DNA of 64,000 bases from Mytilus trossulus (taxonomy: Eukaryota; Mollusca; Bivalvia; Mytilida; Mytilidae). Positions 1 to 46,118 of this stretch are shown piece after piece (position 1 is the stretch's first letter; every line of letters begins with the position of its first letter). The DNA lies in NCBI RefSeq assembly GCF_036588685.1, contig NC_086374.1, positions 93,943,059 through 94,007,058 on the forward strand, written 5' to 3'. The position numbers and the translations under genes are program-made. The notes beneath the pieces were generated by a model. It saw only the letters and a program-made list of their open reading frames with translations. It did no database searches and was not told where the DNA came from.

Positions 1-1825
1 TGTGAAACAGATTCCCAGAACTGTAATAAAGAGGCCCATTGAACTATTAATATATTAGATCTTAGAATAGTAAATATACTGTCATAGGGACCAAGCTTTA
101 AGTGTTAGATATAGAAACAGGGATAGTAGAAAGCTATTTGCATTTTTTGCATTTTAAAACATTTATATGATATAGAATATATATATATGTACTACAGCTA
201 AATTCTGTTATGTGTTATAAATACTTGTTTAAAGAAACAAATAGAGAGTTTTTGATGAAAAATGATTCAAGGCTTATAATTGTCTATCCAATATTTGTTT
301 TTTAAGGCTAAGTTATTTGATATACTTAGATCTGAAGAAACAAAACTAAATCTTGTCATGTGTTTGGTATGAAATCCATCCAGATAATTTTCTCAATTCA
401 TAAATATTATTTTTTTTAATAAAAGATATTTTGATTTAGAAGAACAACATAGGTACAGAGTATCAGGGATTTGTTTTAATTTTAAATGATGACAAATTAA
501 AGGACTCTTTATTTTAATTTCTCTCATTTTGGGAAATAGAGAGTGGGCCAATATCATATTACAGGAGTATATGTTTTTCTCTATACATGTACTAGGCTGG
601 CCATGGTGGTAAAAGATACTAATTATAATATTTTTACTTTGAAAATTGAAATTTTACTTTGTAATTTTAAAGAATATTGAGGATATTTATGTAATGTTCT
701 TCGAGTAGTAAATATGTTTTATAATCATTTTACAACTGTAGCCATGACCTGCCAAATGTCTTCTGATGCTGTTGTAGTTCATCAATTTTTTTTTCATGCC
801 TAGTACATATTTTTGTTGGACCTCTATTTGTTAATTTTGTTTACTCGATCATGTTTTAATTGTATTTATTTTTATTCCATTTCATACCTTAAAAAATATT
901 TAATGTTTATTAAATAGAGGGTTTGTATTGATAGTTATTCAAGGACTTGAGATTTTAAAATTTTAGCATACAATTTTTGTTAATATAACATTCCGTCCAG
1001 CTTTATTTTTTTTAAAAGAATAGATAAAAGCTTATTTGCAATTGTAAATGGTTAAATGTCTTCATTTTAAAGGTTCCTATCTTGTGTTTTGAATTGTCAA
1101 ATGTTGTATTTAAATAAATAAAAAAAAGTAAGGAAAAATACATTTTGCATTTATATGTTAGAAAAACTAAAAAAAGAAAGAATTTATAAATTAAGGATGT
1201 TTGTATTTTTGCGCGTTGATTACCTTTTGAAATCAGGGACTATATGTTTATAATTTTAATTCCATTGTTATATGACTGTCAAGACATGTACCATGAAATA
1301 TGATTTTCTTTCTTGTCTTCCTTCCACACACATCAAATCAAGAAAAAATTAAATGAAATTTTGCCCAATCTTATACTGTTATTCAGATCAAGTTGAAAAA
1401 TTGACAATATTTTTATACAAAATTCCATTCACTGTCATCATAACATTGAAATTGTTTAGCTTTTTATTATTCAGGTTGTTTTTTCTAATGAAATCTTGTC
1501 TCCAGTTTTATTTGTTACTATCTGTGATAATGTTTTACTATATTTTGTAAATGCATGTCTTATTGTTAGTCTTAAATAACATATTAAATAAAAATAAATA
1601 AATGAAATAAAATATTTAGTTGACTGGCCATTTAAAGATCAGTTCCCTTGTTCACGTATTCATGTTTTATGTTTTCTGTTATGTGACTAAAGTCTTATTT
1701 TAGAAATTACCTTGGTATCATCTGTTTATTTCTTATAATTCTTCCCCATGAATGAACTGTAACCAAATTTTTTCTAGGACTGTCTATCTGACATGTATAT
1801 CTGATGCAATCATGTATTCTCAAAC
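1..1825. other. AT-rich region without recognisable gene
   Basis: Very AT-rich, with many stops in all frames; the longest open stretch (1353-1550, 65 codons, plus strand) is low-complexity and hydrophobic with no splice context. Plus-strand AATAAA-type signals cluster at about 1112-1125 and 1585-1612. This could be a long 3' UTR of a plus-strand gene lying to the left of the window, but nothing proves it. Confidence 0.4.
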
Positions 1826-1827
1826 TA

Positions 1828-2751
1828 GAGGCTCTAAAGAGACTGTGTCGCTCACCTTGGTCTTTGTGAATATTAAACAAAGGAAGAGGATGGATTCATG
1901 ACAAAATAGATAGAGATAAACTGTAAACAGCAATAATGTTCAGCAAAGTAAGATTTACAAATAAGTCAACATAACCGAAATGGTCAGTTGACCCCTTGAG
2001 GAGTTTATTGCCCTTTATAGTCAATTTTTAAACATTTTTCGTAAATCTTAGTTATCTTTTACAAAAATCTTCTCTGAAACTGCTGGGCCAAATTAGTCCA
2101 AACTTGGCCACAATCATCTTTGGGGTATCTAGTTTAAAAAATGTGTCCAGTGATCCGGTGAACCAACCAAGATGTCCACCATGGCTAAAAATAGAACATA
2201 GGGGTAAAATGCAGTTTTTTGGCTTATAACTCAAAAACCAAAGCATTTACAGCAAATCTGACATGGGGGTTTAATTGATAATCAGGTCTACATCTAACTG
2301 CCCTGAAATTTTCAGATGAATTGGATAACCCTTTGTTAGGTTGCTGCACCTGAATTAGTAATTTTAAGGTAATTTTGCTGTTTTTGGTTATTATCTTGAA
2401 TATTATTATAGATAGAGATAAACTGTAAACAGCAATAATGTTCAGCAAAGTAAGATTTACAAATAAGGTTACATGACCAAAATTGTCAATTGACCCCCTA
2501 AGGAGTTTATTGTCCTTTATAGTCAATTTTTATCAATTTTCATAAAATTTGTAATTTTACAAACATTTTCCACTGAAACTACTGGGCCAAGTTCATTAAA
2601 GAAAGAGATAATTATAAGCAGCAAGAATGTTCAGTAAAGTAAGATGTACAAACACATCACCATCACCAAAACAAAATTTTGTCATGAATCCATCTGCTTC
2701 TTTTGTTTAATATTCACATAGACCAAGATGAATGACACAATAAAGAGCCTC
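1828..2751. mobile_element. Long-TIR non-autonomous DNA transposon (MITE-like), TA-flanked
   Basis: The ends are inverted repeats of about 85 bp. The left arm starts GAGGCTCTAAAGAGACTGTG and the right arm, read on the minus strand, starts GAGGCTCTTTATTGTGTCAT. Both ends are bordered by TA (1826-1827 and 2752-2753), as for Tc1/mariner-type TA target duplications. No transposase is encoded. Inside, a motif of about 55 bp containing ACAGCAATAATGTTCAGCAA is repeated at about 1908 and 2411, with a diverged third copy near 2600. The open frames on the minus strand (2052-2526) show no domain and I regard them as non-coding. Confidence 0.75.
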
Positions 2752-2924
2752 TAGTTTTTTCCTTGTGTTTATGTCCATTACATTTGGTGTTTAATTGTGT
2801 AATGAATAATTACTGATCACATATTACTGACCTTATAATGGATATTAGACCCAATGTTTTGTAGGCATTATTGTTATTGAGTGATTGCCATCTACTGCTG
2901 TTTCTCATATTTATTTTTCCCCTA

Positions 2925-3100
2925 TGTTTTGTATAGTTAGTTGTTGTGCAGTGCTGTTACACTACTGTTCCAGGTTAGGTGAGGGTAAGCACTTTCAAAA
3001 ATGTTTTTAACCCTATCCTATTTCTTTTTTACCTGTCCCAAATTAGGAGCTAGTGGTTGTCATTGGTTCATATTTATCATATTTGTTTTTTTGTAAATTG
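2925..3100 (-). repeat. Dispersed mussel repeat, family A fragment
   Basis: Contains the CTGTTACACTACTGTTCCAG and ACCTGTCCCAAATTAGGAG motifs, matching the reverse orientation of the family whose fuller copies lie at 53098-53400 and 30768-31015. Confidence 0.5.
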
Positions 3101-3139
3101 TTTTGTTCTAAATTAGACACATTTTTATATCTAACTATT

Positions 3140-3290
3140 CGATATGGATAAAGGCAATAGTAGTATACCGCTGTTCAAAAGTCATAAATCGATTAAGAAA
3201 AATAAAAATCGGGGTTGCAAATTAAAACTGAGGGAAACATCAATTATAAGAGAAAAACAACATAACACTGAAGTGTTGAGTTTTCTCATT
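3140..3290 (+). repeat. Dispersed repeat, family D copy 1
   Basis: Shares the motifs GGCAATAGTAGTATACCGCT, AATCGGGGTTG and CTGAGGGAAAC with a second copy at 4818-4925 and with reverse copies at about 31745-31880 and 41465-41575. The 75-codon open frame across it is part of the repeat and not a gene. Confidence 0.6.
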
Positions 3291-4817
3291 GTTGAAGATT
3301 TTCGACAATTTCTTCCATTCCACTGGATTTCTTTTCATTGGGAAAATTTAAACTTGAATGCCACCAGTTAGGCGCTATACAACGAATTTGGAGTAATATT
3401 CTAAAAGTTATCTAGAGTATTAGAAGACTGACCAAGCTAACAGTAAAGAAGCTGAATGTTGTCCTTGTTTGATTTATTTGTTTGTATGAATGTTAAAGTT
3501 TTTAGTCCGTTGTGTTGTAAATCTGTGATGTATGTTGATGCAGTTATGACTGCTGGATCCAATTATTGTCACATTGATCTATTATGTCTGTTTGGGTTGC
3601 TCACCCAGCTTTGGCAATACAAGGCAACTGTAAAAAGAGCTAATGTCCAAACAACTAGCATATAATGGCAACTAGTGTTTTAGGCATGGATAAATGATGA
3701 ACATTACGCGATCATCCTTCTTAATCGAGTGCACTGTACTGCACGATGTATAAAGATGTCAAATGACAAACAAGTGCTATACTTTTGTTATTTTACTTTT
3801 CCCTGTTACCGTTGTACATTTGTGCATTAATTTGTGGATTTGTGACACGTTCTTTTGTGTGTTGATATGAGTTTTTAAATGGTGTATATTTGTATATAGC
3901 ACATTATCCCGTACTATGTAGGAGTATGGAAATATAGAACGGCGATTCATACCCATCAAAAGAAAGAACTCGTACAAGTTTGAGGATTAGATGTCAGACA
4001 ACCAATGCAGCAACTCGTGTTTATAACATATGAAAAAGTAGCCCTTCCCTGTCAAAACATAGTTGTTTTGATGTAATTTTTACTTTCACTAACCAACACA
4101 TTTGCAGAATTTTAACTTTTGTTGAAAGAGACACATACATATGTGACGAGTCAAAATTTACTTGTCCTTGAGTTTGCATTAACATTTGAAGATAATACAC
4201 TCCATGCTATACTTATTAATTTTTTTTTAGCAGTATTTGTTTTTCAAACGTTAGTATTTCCTTACAAGACTTCACACATAGGTTAAAAATTGGCATGTAT
4301 AAAGATGATACACGTTCAATTCATGAATTACCTGATTCCTATAAAGTTTAACTTAAGGTGAAATATTAAGAAAGCTGCGAAATTTGCGAAATTTGGTTGA
4401 ATAGATAGAGATTGTGTATCGGTTGTCTGACAGCTTTAGTAAGCTATAAAATCCAGTTTAAGCCACCAAGTTCTAGGGGTTCTGCCTGTACCAAGTCAGG
4501 AATGTGACAGTTTTGTTTCACTTGTTTCGTTGTTTTTGTCAGAGTTTAAACTTCCTTTTTTAATTAGCTTTGATGGGTTTTTTTTATACTATTTTTGGCT
4601 ATGAGAGCTATGTTTGTTTACAGATTAAAGAAAACACAAACTTTATACTAAATATCATATGGATTATTCACTAGATCAACGTTTGGTTAAAAATGGTCCA
4701 ATAGAAAAAAAATCAGAATTGACACCATCAAGAACAGATTTCCTAAAAAAAATCAATATCGTTGCTCCAACTGTTTATAACGGATGTTTAGTCTAAACAT
4801 GATATAATGAAACCTGA

Positions 4818-4925
4818 GTAATGAAGGCAACAGTAGTATATCGCTGTTAAAAACTCATAAATCCATGGACAAAAAACAAAATCGGGGTTAGAAACTTAAA
4901 CCGAGGGAAACGCATTAAATATAAA
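4818..4925 (+). repeat. Dispersed repeat, family D copy 2
   Basis: Begins GAAGGCAACAGTAGTATATC and contains AATCGGGGTTAGAAAC and CCGAGGGAAACGC, aligning to the copy at 3140-3290. Confidence 0.6.
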
Positions 4926-5184
4926 ACGTTTCTGAAAAAAAACTGTTTGCACGATTTATTTGTTTTTCTCTCTGTATTGTCTCTAAAACAGTACAGTCTA
5001 AACAAAACTTTTATATAAAAAAACAAAACAAAAAACAAGTGGCCATTAAATAAACAATTATTTTTCTGTGAACATTGATTATCATAATAAAAATTGTGTC
5101 AGTCTTATTTTATACATTACACGGAAAAATTATTTGCTGTTATTGTTCATTTTCAATTCTTATTTTAAAACAAATATTTACACA

Positions 5185-5190
5185 TTTATT
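5185..5190 (-). terminator. Candidate polyadenylation signal of the Mesh-like gene
   Basis: Minus strand reads AATAAA about 90 nt past the TAG stop at 5281-5283. It is a positional candidate only. Confidence 0.4.
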
Positions 5191-5280
5191 TCAAAAGGCA
5201 TTAAAATTATAAAAAAAATTGTTCTCTCTTCGGGGACCCATTATGTTATTTTAATATTTTTCCATGCATATCCCCGAGAT

Positions 5281-38302
<33,022 letters not shown>

Positions 38303-38341
38303 TTTTACTATTTAATAATATAATGTCTTTTCTGGGCTGAA

Positions 38342-38349
38342 TATTTATA
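38342..38349 (-). promoter_or_regulatory. Candidate TATA box of the Mesh-like gene
   Basis: Minus strand reads TATAAATA about 40 nt before the ATG. It would imply a very short 5' UTR; an upstream non-coding exon is also possible. Confidence 0.4.
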
Positions 38350-38999
38350 GTAAACAGTGAAATCATATGTTAAAAATATATTGGACACTTTTTGTCAAGC
38401 TTTATTCTCATTGGTTAATATTATTCATATGTATAAGATGTATTTTAAAGTTGCAATAATACATACGCAATGTTATGATTATGAAACTATTTATTTATCT
38501 AATATTTACGATCCCTTTGGTTGACATTCGATGACAAGACTGAGTGACTTTATCCAAATTTATGTCTTTGTCTACTCTTATGGTTTTCCTTTTGGACGAA
38601 AAGTGTAACGTGTATACATAAAAGAGAATCCAAATATATTCTATATATCGTTTTTAAAAATACCATATTCCTTTTCTATGGAAAGACAAAATTGCTTTTT
38701 ATAATGTGTTTGTCAAAGTTACGCTATATACTCAAGGTCTAGTAATGGATGCTGGTTTTTATTACTTTCTGTAGTGGATTTCAATTTTATGCTGTAGTTC
38801 TATTTTTTTTTTCTGGTATTAAGTTTAATGTTGTGTTTCTATCATTTCATACTATGTATATGTAACTACTTGGTAGATGTTTTTTTTCTGTTATTATAAA
38901 TAGTTGAGATTCTATTATTAAACCACCAATTTCTAATGCGGATGGTTGGTTCATTTGACTATTGTCCGTTTTTTCGTTTCTCATTATGTTGGAATTTCC

Positions 39000-39265
39000 T
39001 GTATCGCTTGATTTTTTGAAATTCTATGGTTTTTCTACCTCAGGCCTAGATTACCTTAGCTGTATTTGGCAATACTTTAAGGAATTCTGGTCCTCAATGC
39101 TCTTCAACATCGTACTTTATTTGGCCTTTTTTTTTTTTTTTTACTTTCTTAGATTCGAGCGTCACTGATGAGTCTTTTGTAGACAAAACGCGCGTCTAGT
39201 GTATATACACTTCTTCTTCTTCTTCTCCAAAATATACAAAATTTAGTCCTGGTATCTATGATGAG
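39000..39265 (+). repeat. Dispersed repeat, family C (longest copy)
   Basis: Contains TCTACCTCAGGCCTAGATTA, GGTCCTCAATGCTCTTCAAC, GATTCGAGCGTCACTGATGA, GTAGACAAAACGCGCGTCTA and a (TTC)n tract at 39209-39226. The 68-codon open frame at 38962-39168 belongs to it. Confidence 0.7.
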
Positions 39266-40315
39266 TTTATTGATAGAATTTTGAAGAATAATACTGACAT
39301 GATGTAATTGGCACCCCTCATTTTCTTTTTCATCTCAATGGGGTTTTTAAGCTTTTTTGGGGAGGGGGGACATAAATTCATTCGGTCTGCACATTGTAGT
39401 ACACATTTCTATTAACATTTCGGCATAAACCATTATCATAACATAGAGAAATTGCTATGGACTCTTCACCTTATGATGCCATCGCGCAAATTCTTTGTTT
39501 CTTGACAAACTACCTGTTGCCTTACAAAGGAATACACTTGGTAATGCCTTTTTTGGGTGTAAATTTTGGAGCTGCCATTCCACCCTAAACATATTTATAT
39601 TTCAATAAATATTAAAAGTGTCTCAGATTCTGGTGCATATAATGTTGTTGTGCATCTCCTATTCTTTTTATAACTATAAATTTCAAGGATTACTTCACCA
39701 AATCATGTGCAAATTGAATACACTTTTATATTCCTTTCTCCTTAATACAGAATCATAATGAGATTACATTTTCTTAGAAGCATAGGATTATAAAGGCATA
39801 ATGCACCTTATTATTTGTTTATAATCACAATTCTTTTGTTGATTTCCTTTTCCAAAGCATGGAATTTGCGACGGAAGTGGTATGATTATGTGAGCATTTT
39901 TCTCTAATAATACCATGTGGTTGTACTATTACATCTACCTCATTAATTTATAAGAAATGGTGTTAATAGAGATTATTTTATATAAAAAAAATTATCAAGT
40001 TATAACTCCCGAACAGGCATTTTTTTTTTACAAATTCAAAGATAACTACGTTGAACTTTGTTTTAAAAAAATATGTTAGAAACGTAGCTTTATTTAACAT
40101 CTTCACATTAATTAAACAACCGCCATCGTATTGGTAAAAGCTTCTATCAATAACCCAAACAAGGAAGTTAACATTTTAACGTTATCTGGTATAGTTGATA
40201 TATATTTGTACAGACTAACAGATAAACAATATGTTGATTGAAATCAATGGAATATTTATTTTGTCGAATGGTAATAATTTGTATTTTAATGAATAGTTGT
40301 AACTGACAACTGAAT

Positions 40316-40523
40316 ACTGTTGACTAATTTTTTTTCATGCGTATCAATTTTCGTGGATTTTGGAAAACTTGCATTTCCGAGGTACTTGATTGCGTGGTTT
40401 AGCAGTCTCTGTATGCAAGCCTTTATAGAGTTTGTGATTCGTTGAACACCAGAATTTGTGGTTGACTTGTTCCAACGAACCCCACGAAAATTGGTATCCA
40501 ACGAATGATAATGAATCCACAGT
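40316..40523. mobile_element. Small TIR element (MITE), about 208 bp
   Basis: The left arm, from ACTGTTGACTAATTT to CAATTTTCGTGGAT, is matched by the inverse at the right end (CCACGAAAATTGGTATCC through ATGAATCCACAGT); arms are about 45 bp, imperfect. No coding capacity; the 71-codon minus-strand open frame inside is spurious. Confidence 0.65.
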
Positions 40524-41464
40524 TAATTGTAAAATGATAAATTATAGAAATCAATTTCCGTTTATTTCTTGACAATTAAACTCTGCCAAATGTTCATAGT
40601 CAAAAGATATTCAATTGAAATTTTCTATAATTACTGCTAGTTTGTCTGTTAATCAGTTTGTCTTATGTTGCATGTGTGATTATTCTTATATAGTCGAAAC
40701 TTGCGTCTGGTTTACAAAATTATTATCCTTGTACTAATGACAGTTCCTCTTATTGTTTATGTCTTATACTGTGTCTGAGCGTTATCAATAAATCTTGAAA
40801 TCTTGAATCTTATGTTGTATTTCATGATACTCACAGAGTTAATTGTTTACCAAAATACTTATATTTATGTATAATAAGCACCTGTTAAAGATAATTCCTT
40901 ATTGAGTGCATGTAGCTCTAAAACAAAAATAGAAAAGTAACCTCCAGAGACTGTAGGACATTGGTAGGACCAAATTTGTCAGCTCACACACAACATATTT
41001 AGAAATACAATACTAGTACCAGATTTGTGAAGGATAGATAAACCTAAATAAATTCAAACAAAAGTAGGACAGTAAAAAATACGAAGATACTTATTTATAT
41101 ATATTTCTTTCCCACTTTTTTTTCATGAATCTATTTTTTCCTTTAATTTCAAAATTTTTCGTGTTTTTTGCTTTCCCTGACTTACTTGCATATACCTGAA
41201 ACAACTGTGTTAAATATTCTAAGTAACATTCCACCTTACTTTCCATAGCAGTTACTGATGATACACATAAAGAGATGATATAGCACGTAGTGTCTTGTCA
41301 CCTTTTTCCAACGAGAACGTTCCAAGAGATACCAAGGCCTATTAATAACATATTAATTTTCCCTTGTATAAGTGGGTTTGATTAATTTCATCTATCTCCC
41401 CTTTTTATTTTAGAAGCGGCATTTTTTAATTTAACACGACGTCTGATAGCAGAACCGGTTCACG

Positions 41465-41575
41465 TTTCTCTCAGTTTTAGTGTTCTACCCTGATTTTGTT
41501 TTATGGCCATGGATTTATGATTTATGAACAGCGGTATGCTACTGTTGCCTTTATTTCTCGCCGTGCTGTATTTTT
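41465..41575 (-). repeat. Dispersed repeat, family D (reverse copy)
   Basis: Contains TCTCTCAGTTTTAGTGTTCT and GAACAGCGGTATGCTACTGT, reverse complement of the copies at 3140-3290 and 4818-4925. Confidence 0.6.
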
Positions 41576-43069
41576 TTTAATTGCAATGGACGGAAGAATG
41601 ATATAGATGACTACTATAATGTTGCGCCACGACAATAAAGAAACGAGAGTAAACAATAAATTGTAAAATACAAGTTAACTTTACACATGTCTGACCCAAA
41701 CATGTATGTTTTCGAAATTATTTCCAATAACAATAAAATGTCTGGCGAATGGATTTTAATATGCTGCAGGTGTTACATGTCAAAGAGGAAGAAGTCTTTG
41801 TATCTTTTGTTTACTTATTCATTTTTATTTAGAAAATTACACTACAGTAAAATGTCCTAACATGAAAGGACTGATAATTTCCTTTCATTTGGGGGATCTA
41901 GGAGGAAGCATTTTTTGATTTCTCTTAATATTTTCTTTAATTTTCACACGAAAAAAAATCCAATACCTCAATACAAAAAATATCATCTCGACGTTTGTCA
42001 AAAATTTTAATCGTTATAACAAAACTTCATTCAAATCATTTCTATTGATATTTTTTGTGTTCAATAAAATATTAAACTACTACAGAGCTTTTATAGATGA
42101 TTTTTTTTCTGTTACTTCAGGGAACCTTTTTTCGATATACGGAGGTGATTGCGAAAATTATCCAACAGTTATTAAGTGAATGAGAAAATATTGGTGATCG
42201 AATATCCTTCAAACAGTGAGAAGGCAGCTTATCAAAACATAAAAAAAGTAAACAATTTAAAAGAGAAAAATAATGAATTCGGATGCTTGTCTTTTGACGC
42301 CGTGTCAACTTTCATTTAAAGGATATAACTTTTTTTTCATAACCAAGTTTTAATTGAGGAAACAGATGTCTTGCAGTCAGTGCATTTCAATTACAAATTT
42401 AGAACTTTTTCGGGTTTTCTGATCATGGCTTTATATCAAAACGGTTTTGTTGGGTCGTCATAGACCAAACATAGAAATTTGGTTTTGATGAAACAAGGAC
42501 AGTCATTGTGCAACTTGTCCTTTTCACATATTGATTTTTCTTTTTAAACTGGTTTTCTCCCCCAAATAGATCTAATGATTTCAATAAATATTCATACAGC
42601 TCATTTTTATGATTTATGTTTAATGCAAACAAAGTTCGATAGTTCAGATAGTTGCACGATAACTAACAAAATTCTGTATAAATATTCTTGTAATGGTTAT
42701 AAAATACATTAAATAACATAAATACTAATACATAAGCTGAGCTCGATTTAATTTTTATCTAAATTTTCCTGTGACATCACTTTTTGTGGCGTTGACACAT
42801 TCGCGTGACACCAGGGTTCGTAAAATTGTTTTATTCAGTTTATTTATAACCTTCCAGCGGCCGAGGTGCTTTTTTTATTTTACAATTCTTATTGTAAAAT
42901 TACAAAAACGCAATCAAAATAATGTGATTTCGATACAAAAGGCTTAATTCAAATTGTGTTAAGATATTTTTTAATTTTTTAATTTATATTGTGTTTTTGT
43001 GTTATTTTGCAAAGATAGCATAGCATGGACAATAAGCAATAATGAATACAAAAAGATCGGAATATACAC

Positions 43070-43150
43070 TTTCGAATGAGAGACGAAAGATATGAGGGGT
43101 CAGTGAAACTCATAGATGGAAAACAAACTGACAACACCATGGCTTAACAA
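43070..43150 (-). repeat. Family B fragment (Penelope-like 3' tail)
   Basis: GAGAGACGAAAGATATGAGG to AACAAACTGACAACACCATG aligns to the tail at 45815-45900, same orientation. Confidence 0.6.
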
Positions 43151-44934
43151 ATGTTACAAAACATGTATATCAACAATGACTTCAAAACATAAAACAACCA
43201 ATGCATAATTAGAACAGTGTAATCAGTCATCTCATTCACCTCAGAGTAAGTTTTAAGAGCTGCATTTTCAGCTTTATTACAGATACATAATGGATTATTT
43301 CAAAACGTTGTTTCAAAATCATCTCTGACTGTGCATGCGTTATATATAACTATTTTTAAGATTAGACGTGGAAAGCATTAATCGTTAGATATGTTCTCTT
43401 AAATTTATATCTATATTTCGAATTATGCAATGAATTTGCAATCAGGAAGCGACAAAATTTGTTTAAACACCAGGAGGTACACGTAACTAGATATAAAATA
43501 CATACCTTATCAAAATCAACTTGAAATTTCAGTGATCTAAATCGATACCTGTCATGGGTTTATTTAAATTATTCTTTTTTATTTCATTTTGAGCGGCACA
43601 CTACTATTTGTGCTTCCTAGTTCGGATAAATGTATAATCAAATGAAGTTTCAAATCATTGTTTATGTCTACCAACTTTGCTATAACAACTTGACTCACAC
43701 ATTTTTCTCTTGTAATATATTTTTTTAAACACGTATATCACGTTTTATTGAAATCTTTACATTTGCAAATTAAATAAATTACTTGTGACAGTTACCCAAT
43801 CGACCTCGTTAAGATAATTTATTATAAGCAAATAAATTAGTTATGACATTTTGTTTTAGATCTTATAGTTGCATGTTTTCCTAAACAAAATACAGATTTA
43901 TTATTCAAATAATTAATAATGAAATATACATCATTGATGTTAGGAATTATACATCCATATTTCAAAATTTGAACAATCTTCAAAAATTATCAAAAAGAAC
44001 ACAGATGTAAAATCGTTTAAATTACGACTGAAGATTGGTCTCATATTTAATTTTCAAAAATAAAATTCCAACTCATATCATCCGAGTGAAATATAGTGTT
44101 AAAAATCGAACACATTTTACTAAACCACATAGTTATAGTAAACATTCTAAAGCCAATATCCTCAACTAGGTCCTTTTGCATATTATTCTCTTACTTTACA
44201 CCGGACACACTATTGTATAAAATAACTGATATCACTAGAACTTAATTGTTTCAGAATAAAGCGTTAAAACTGATTTTCGTTTTATTATTAAAATTTGACA
44301 AAATATAATTAAGACCATCTGATATGTCAATTTTTATCAACGTTTATAAAAAATTATAAAAAAAGGAAAGGCGGTTAAAAAATGGATAAAAACTGTCATA
44401 TTCCTGACTTGGTACAGGTATGTACTTCTGTATAAAATGGTGAACGAAACGTGGTTTTATAGCTAGCTACATCTCTCATTTTTTGACAGTCACATTAAAT
44501 TCCATTAAATTGACAAAATTGTCTGAGCAAAACTAAAAAAACACATTATCGATAAAAGCGTCAAAAATTTGGTCGCAGCAGTCCACATTATAATCTAACC
44601 TCAATTATTATTTTTGACACCGGTATACTACTTTGCCTCATAATAAAACAAATAACTGTTTTAATAAAGAAACAAAAAAATGGCATAAAGACAAACTACA
44701 AAAACGAAAGACAATAATGATGGGTCTAAAAATGAGGCCAAGGAAGCGGTGATCATAGAACAGGAAGTGGACCGTCTTACAGTCTAAGCTTTACATTTTG
44801 GATACAAAAAAAACAGGGATATCATAAAGGTATTGTCTTTTACAACATTATAAAATCTCATATATAATTGTATTACGCTTCAATTATGTTATGTACATGT
44901 GTTATAACTACTTTAAGTAAATAAACAAACATCG

Positions 44935-45060
44935 GTGTGAGCCAAGGCTCCGTGTTGAAGGCCGTATATTGACATTTAATGGTCTACTTTTATAAATTGT
45001 TATTTGGATGGACCGTTGTCTCATTGGCACTCATACCACATCTTGTTATATAGAAATAGA
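44935..45060 (-). repeat. Family A-related fragment (reverse copy)
   Basis: Contains GCTCCGTGTTGAAGGCCGTA and TTGTCTCATTGGCACTCATA, the reverse of motifs at 45515-45650 and 61460-61560. Confidence 0.65.
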
Positions 45061-45514
45061 AAGTTAGTTATTTGATAATAATAAAAAAAATACATAGACG
45101 ATGGTCTCACCAATATTTATTTCTAAAGGCTTAGTTTTTTTCATACATTATGATAAGAAGACGCAAAATAAAACCTGTCATGTTAACAGTATCATCTCAA
45201 TTCAGAATATTTCTTCAATTCAGGAAGCATTATCTCATAAAATTTAGCTAATTTCCAAAACTGATTAAAATATAAGAGGATCTGTATTTTTTTTAAATTA
45301 AAGACCAATTACTCTATATTTCATGTTTTTCTTTTAAGGCATAGAGTATGAAGGCAGTCAATATTTAATAAGAGTATAACTGTTTTAAAGTTTAAAATCA
45401 ATATTCTGATAAATCTTGTGAACTTTTACTTTAAAAAATGAAATTTACTCTGACATATATGGAGGTTAGCTTGAATTTTTCAAGATAGTAAATGTTTTAT
45501 TATAATTTTACAAC

Positions 45515-45800
45515 TGTAGAAAGATGTGGTATGAGTGTCAAAGAGACAACTTTTCATTCAAGTCACAACTTATAAAAAGTAAACCATTATGGTTCAAGGT
45601 ACGGTCTTCAACACGGAGCCTATGCTCGCACCGTACAGGAAGCTATAAAGGGCACCACAAATTACCTGTTTAAAACCACCAAAACAGGAAAACCAACGGT
45701 CTAGTCTATATATATATAAAACGAGAAACGAGTAACGTATCAACCACATAAACAAACGACAACCAATGAAAGTCAGATTCCTGACTCAGGACAGATTCAA
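45515..45800 (+). repeat. Family A-related repeat abutting the Penelope-like 3' tail
   Basis: Starts AGAAAGATGTGGTATGAGTG and contains CTTCAACACGGAGCC. It lies directly beside the tail of the reverse-transcriptase fragment. Confidence 0.65.
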
Positions 45801-45814
45801 ACAATTGCAGAGGG

Positions 45815-46118
45815 ATTAAAAGAGGGACGAAAGACACCAAAGGGACAGTCAAACTCGTAAATCTAAAACAAACTGACAACGCCAAGGCTAAAAATGAAAA
45901 AGACAAACAGAAAAACAATAGCACACATGACACAACATAGAAAACTAAAGAATAAACAACACGAACCCCACCAAAAACTAGGGGTGATCTCAGGTGCTCC
46001 GGAAGGGTAAGCAGATCCTGCTCCACATGCGGCACCCGTCGTGTTGCTTATGTGATTACAAATCCGGTAAATAGTCTAATTCGGTAGGTCAAATTCATGA
46101 AAGGGAAGGGGATTGTAG
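45815..46118 (-). repeat. 3' non-coding tail of the Penelope-like element (family B, fullest copy)
   Basis: Downstream of the RT stop on the minus strand. Matched at 15440-15750 and, in part, at 16655-16870, 43070-43150 and 53745-53915. A 109-codon minus-strand open frame at 45706-46035 has no domain and appears non-coding. Confidence 0.75.

Larger units (their letters stand above)
2754..5280. other. Intergenic region with scattered repeats and 3' flank of the Mesh-like gene
   Basis: No coding exon could be supported. It holds a family A fragment (about 2925-3100) and two family D fragments (about 3140-3290 and 4818-4925). 3300-4800 shows nothing I recognise apart from a short common motif (TGTACCAAGTCAGGA, near 4490). 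The segment next to 5281 should contain the 3' UTR of the minus-strand gene. Confidence 0.5.
38350..45514. other. Intergenic region with scattered repeats
   Basis: No coding exon could be supported on either strand. Recognisable pieces: family C at 39000-39265, a MITE at 40316-40523, family D reverse at 41465-41575, a family B piece at 43070-43150 and family A reverse at 44935-45060. The remaining stretches (39270-40310, 40530-41460, 41580-43065, 43155-44930) are AT-rich and show nothing I recognise. Confidence 0.55.

Noticed and set aside
1353..1550. 65-codon plus-strand open frame
   Set aside because: AT-driven, hydrophobic, no splice or domain support.
45706..46035. 109-codon minus-strand open frame
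   Set aside because: Lies in the 3' tail of the Penelope-like element, which is full of stops in the copy at 15440; not conserved as coding.
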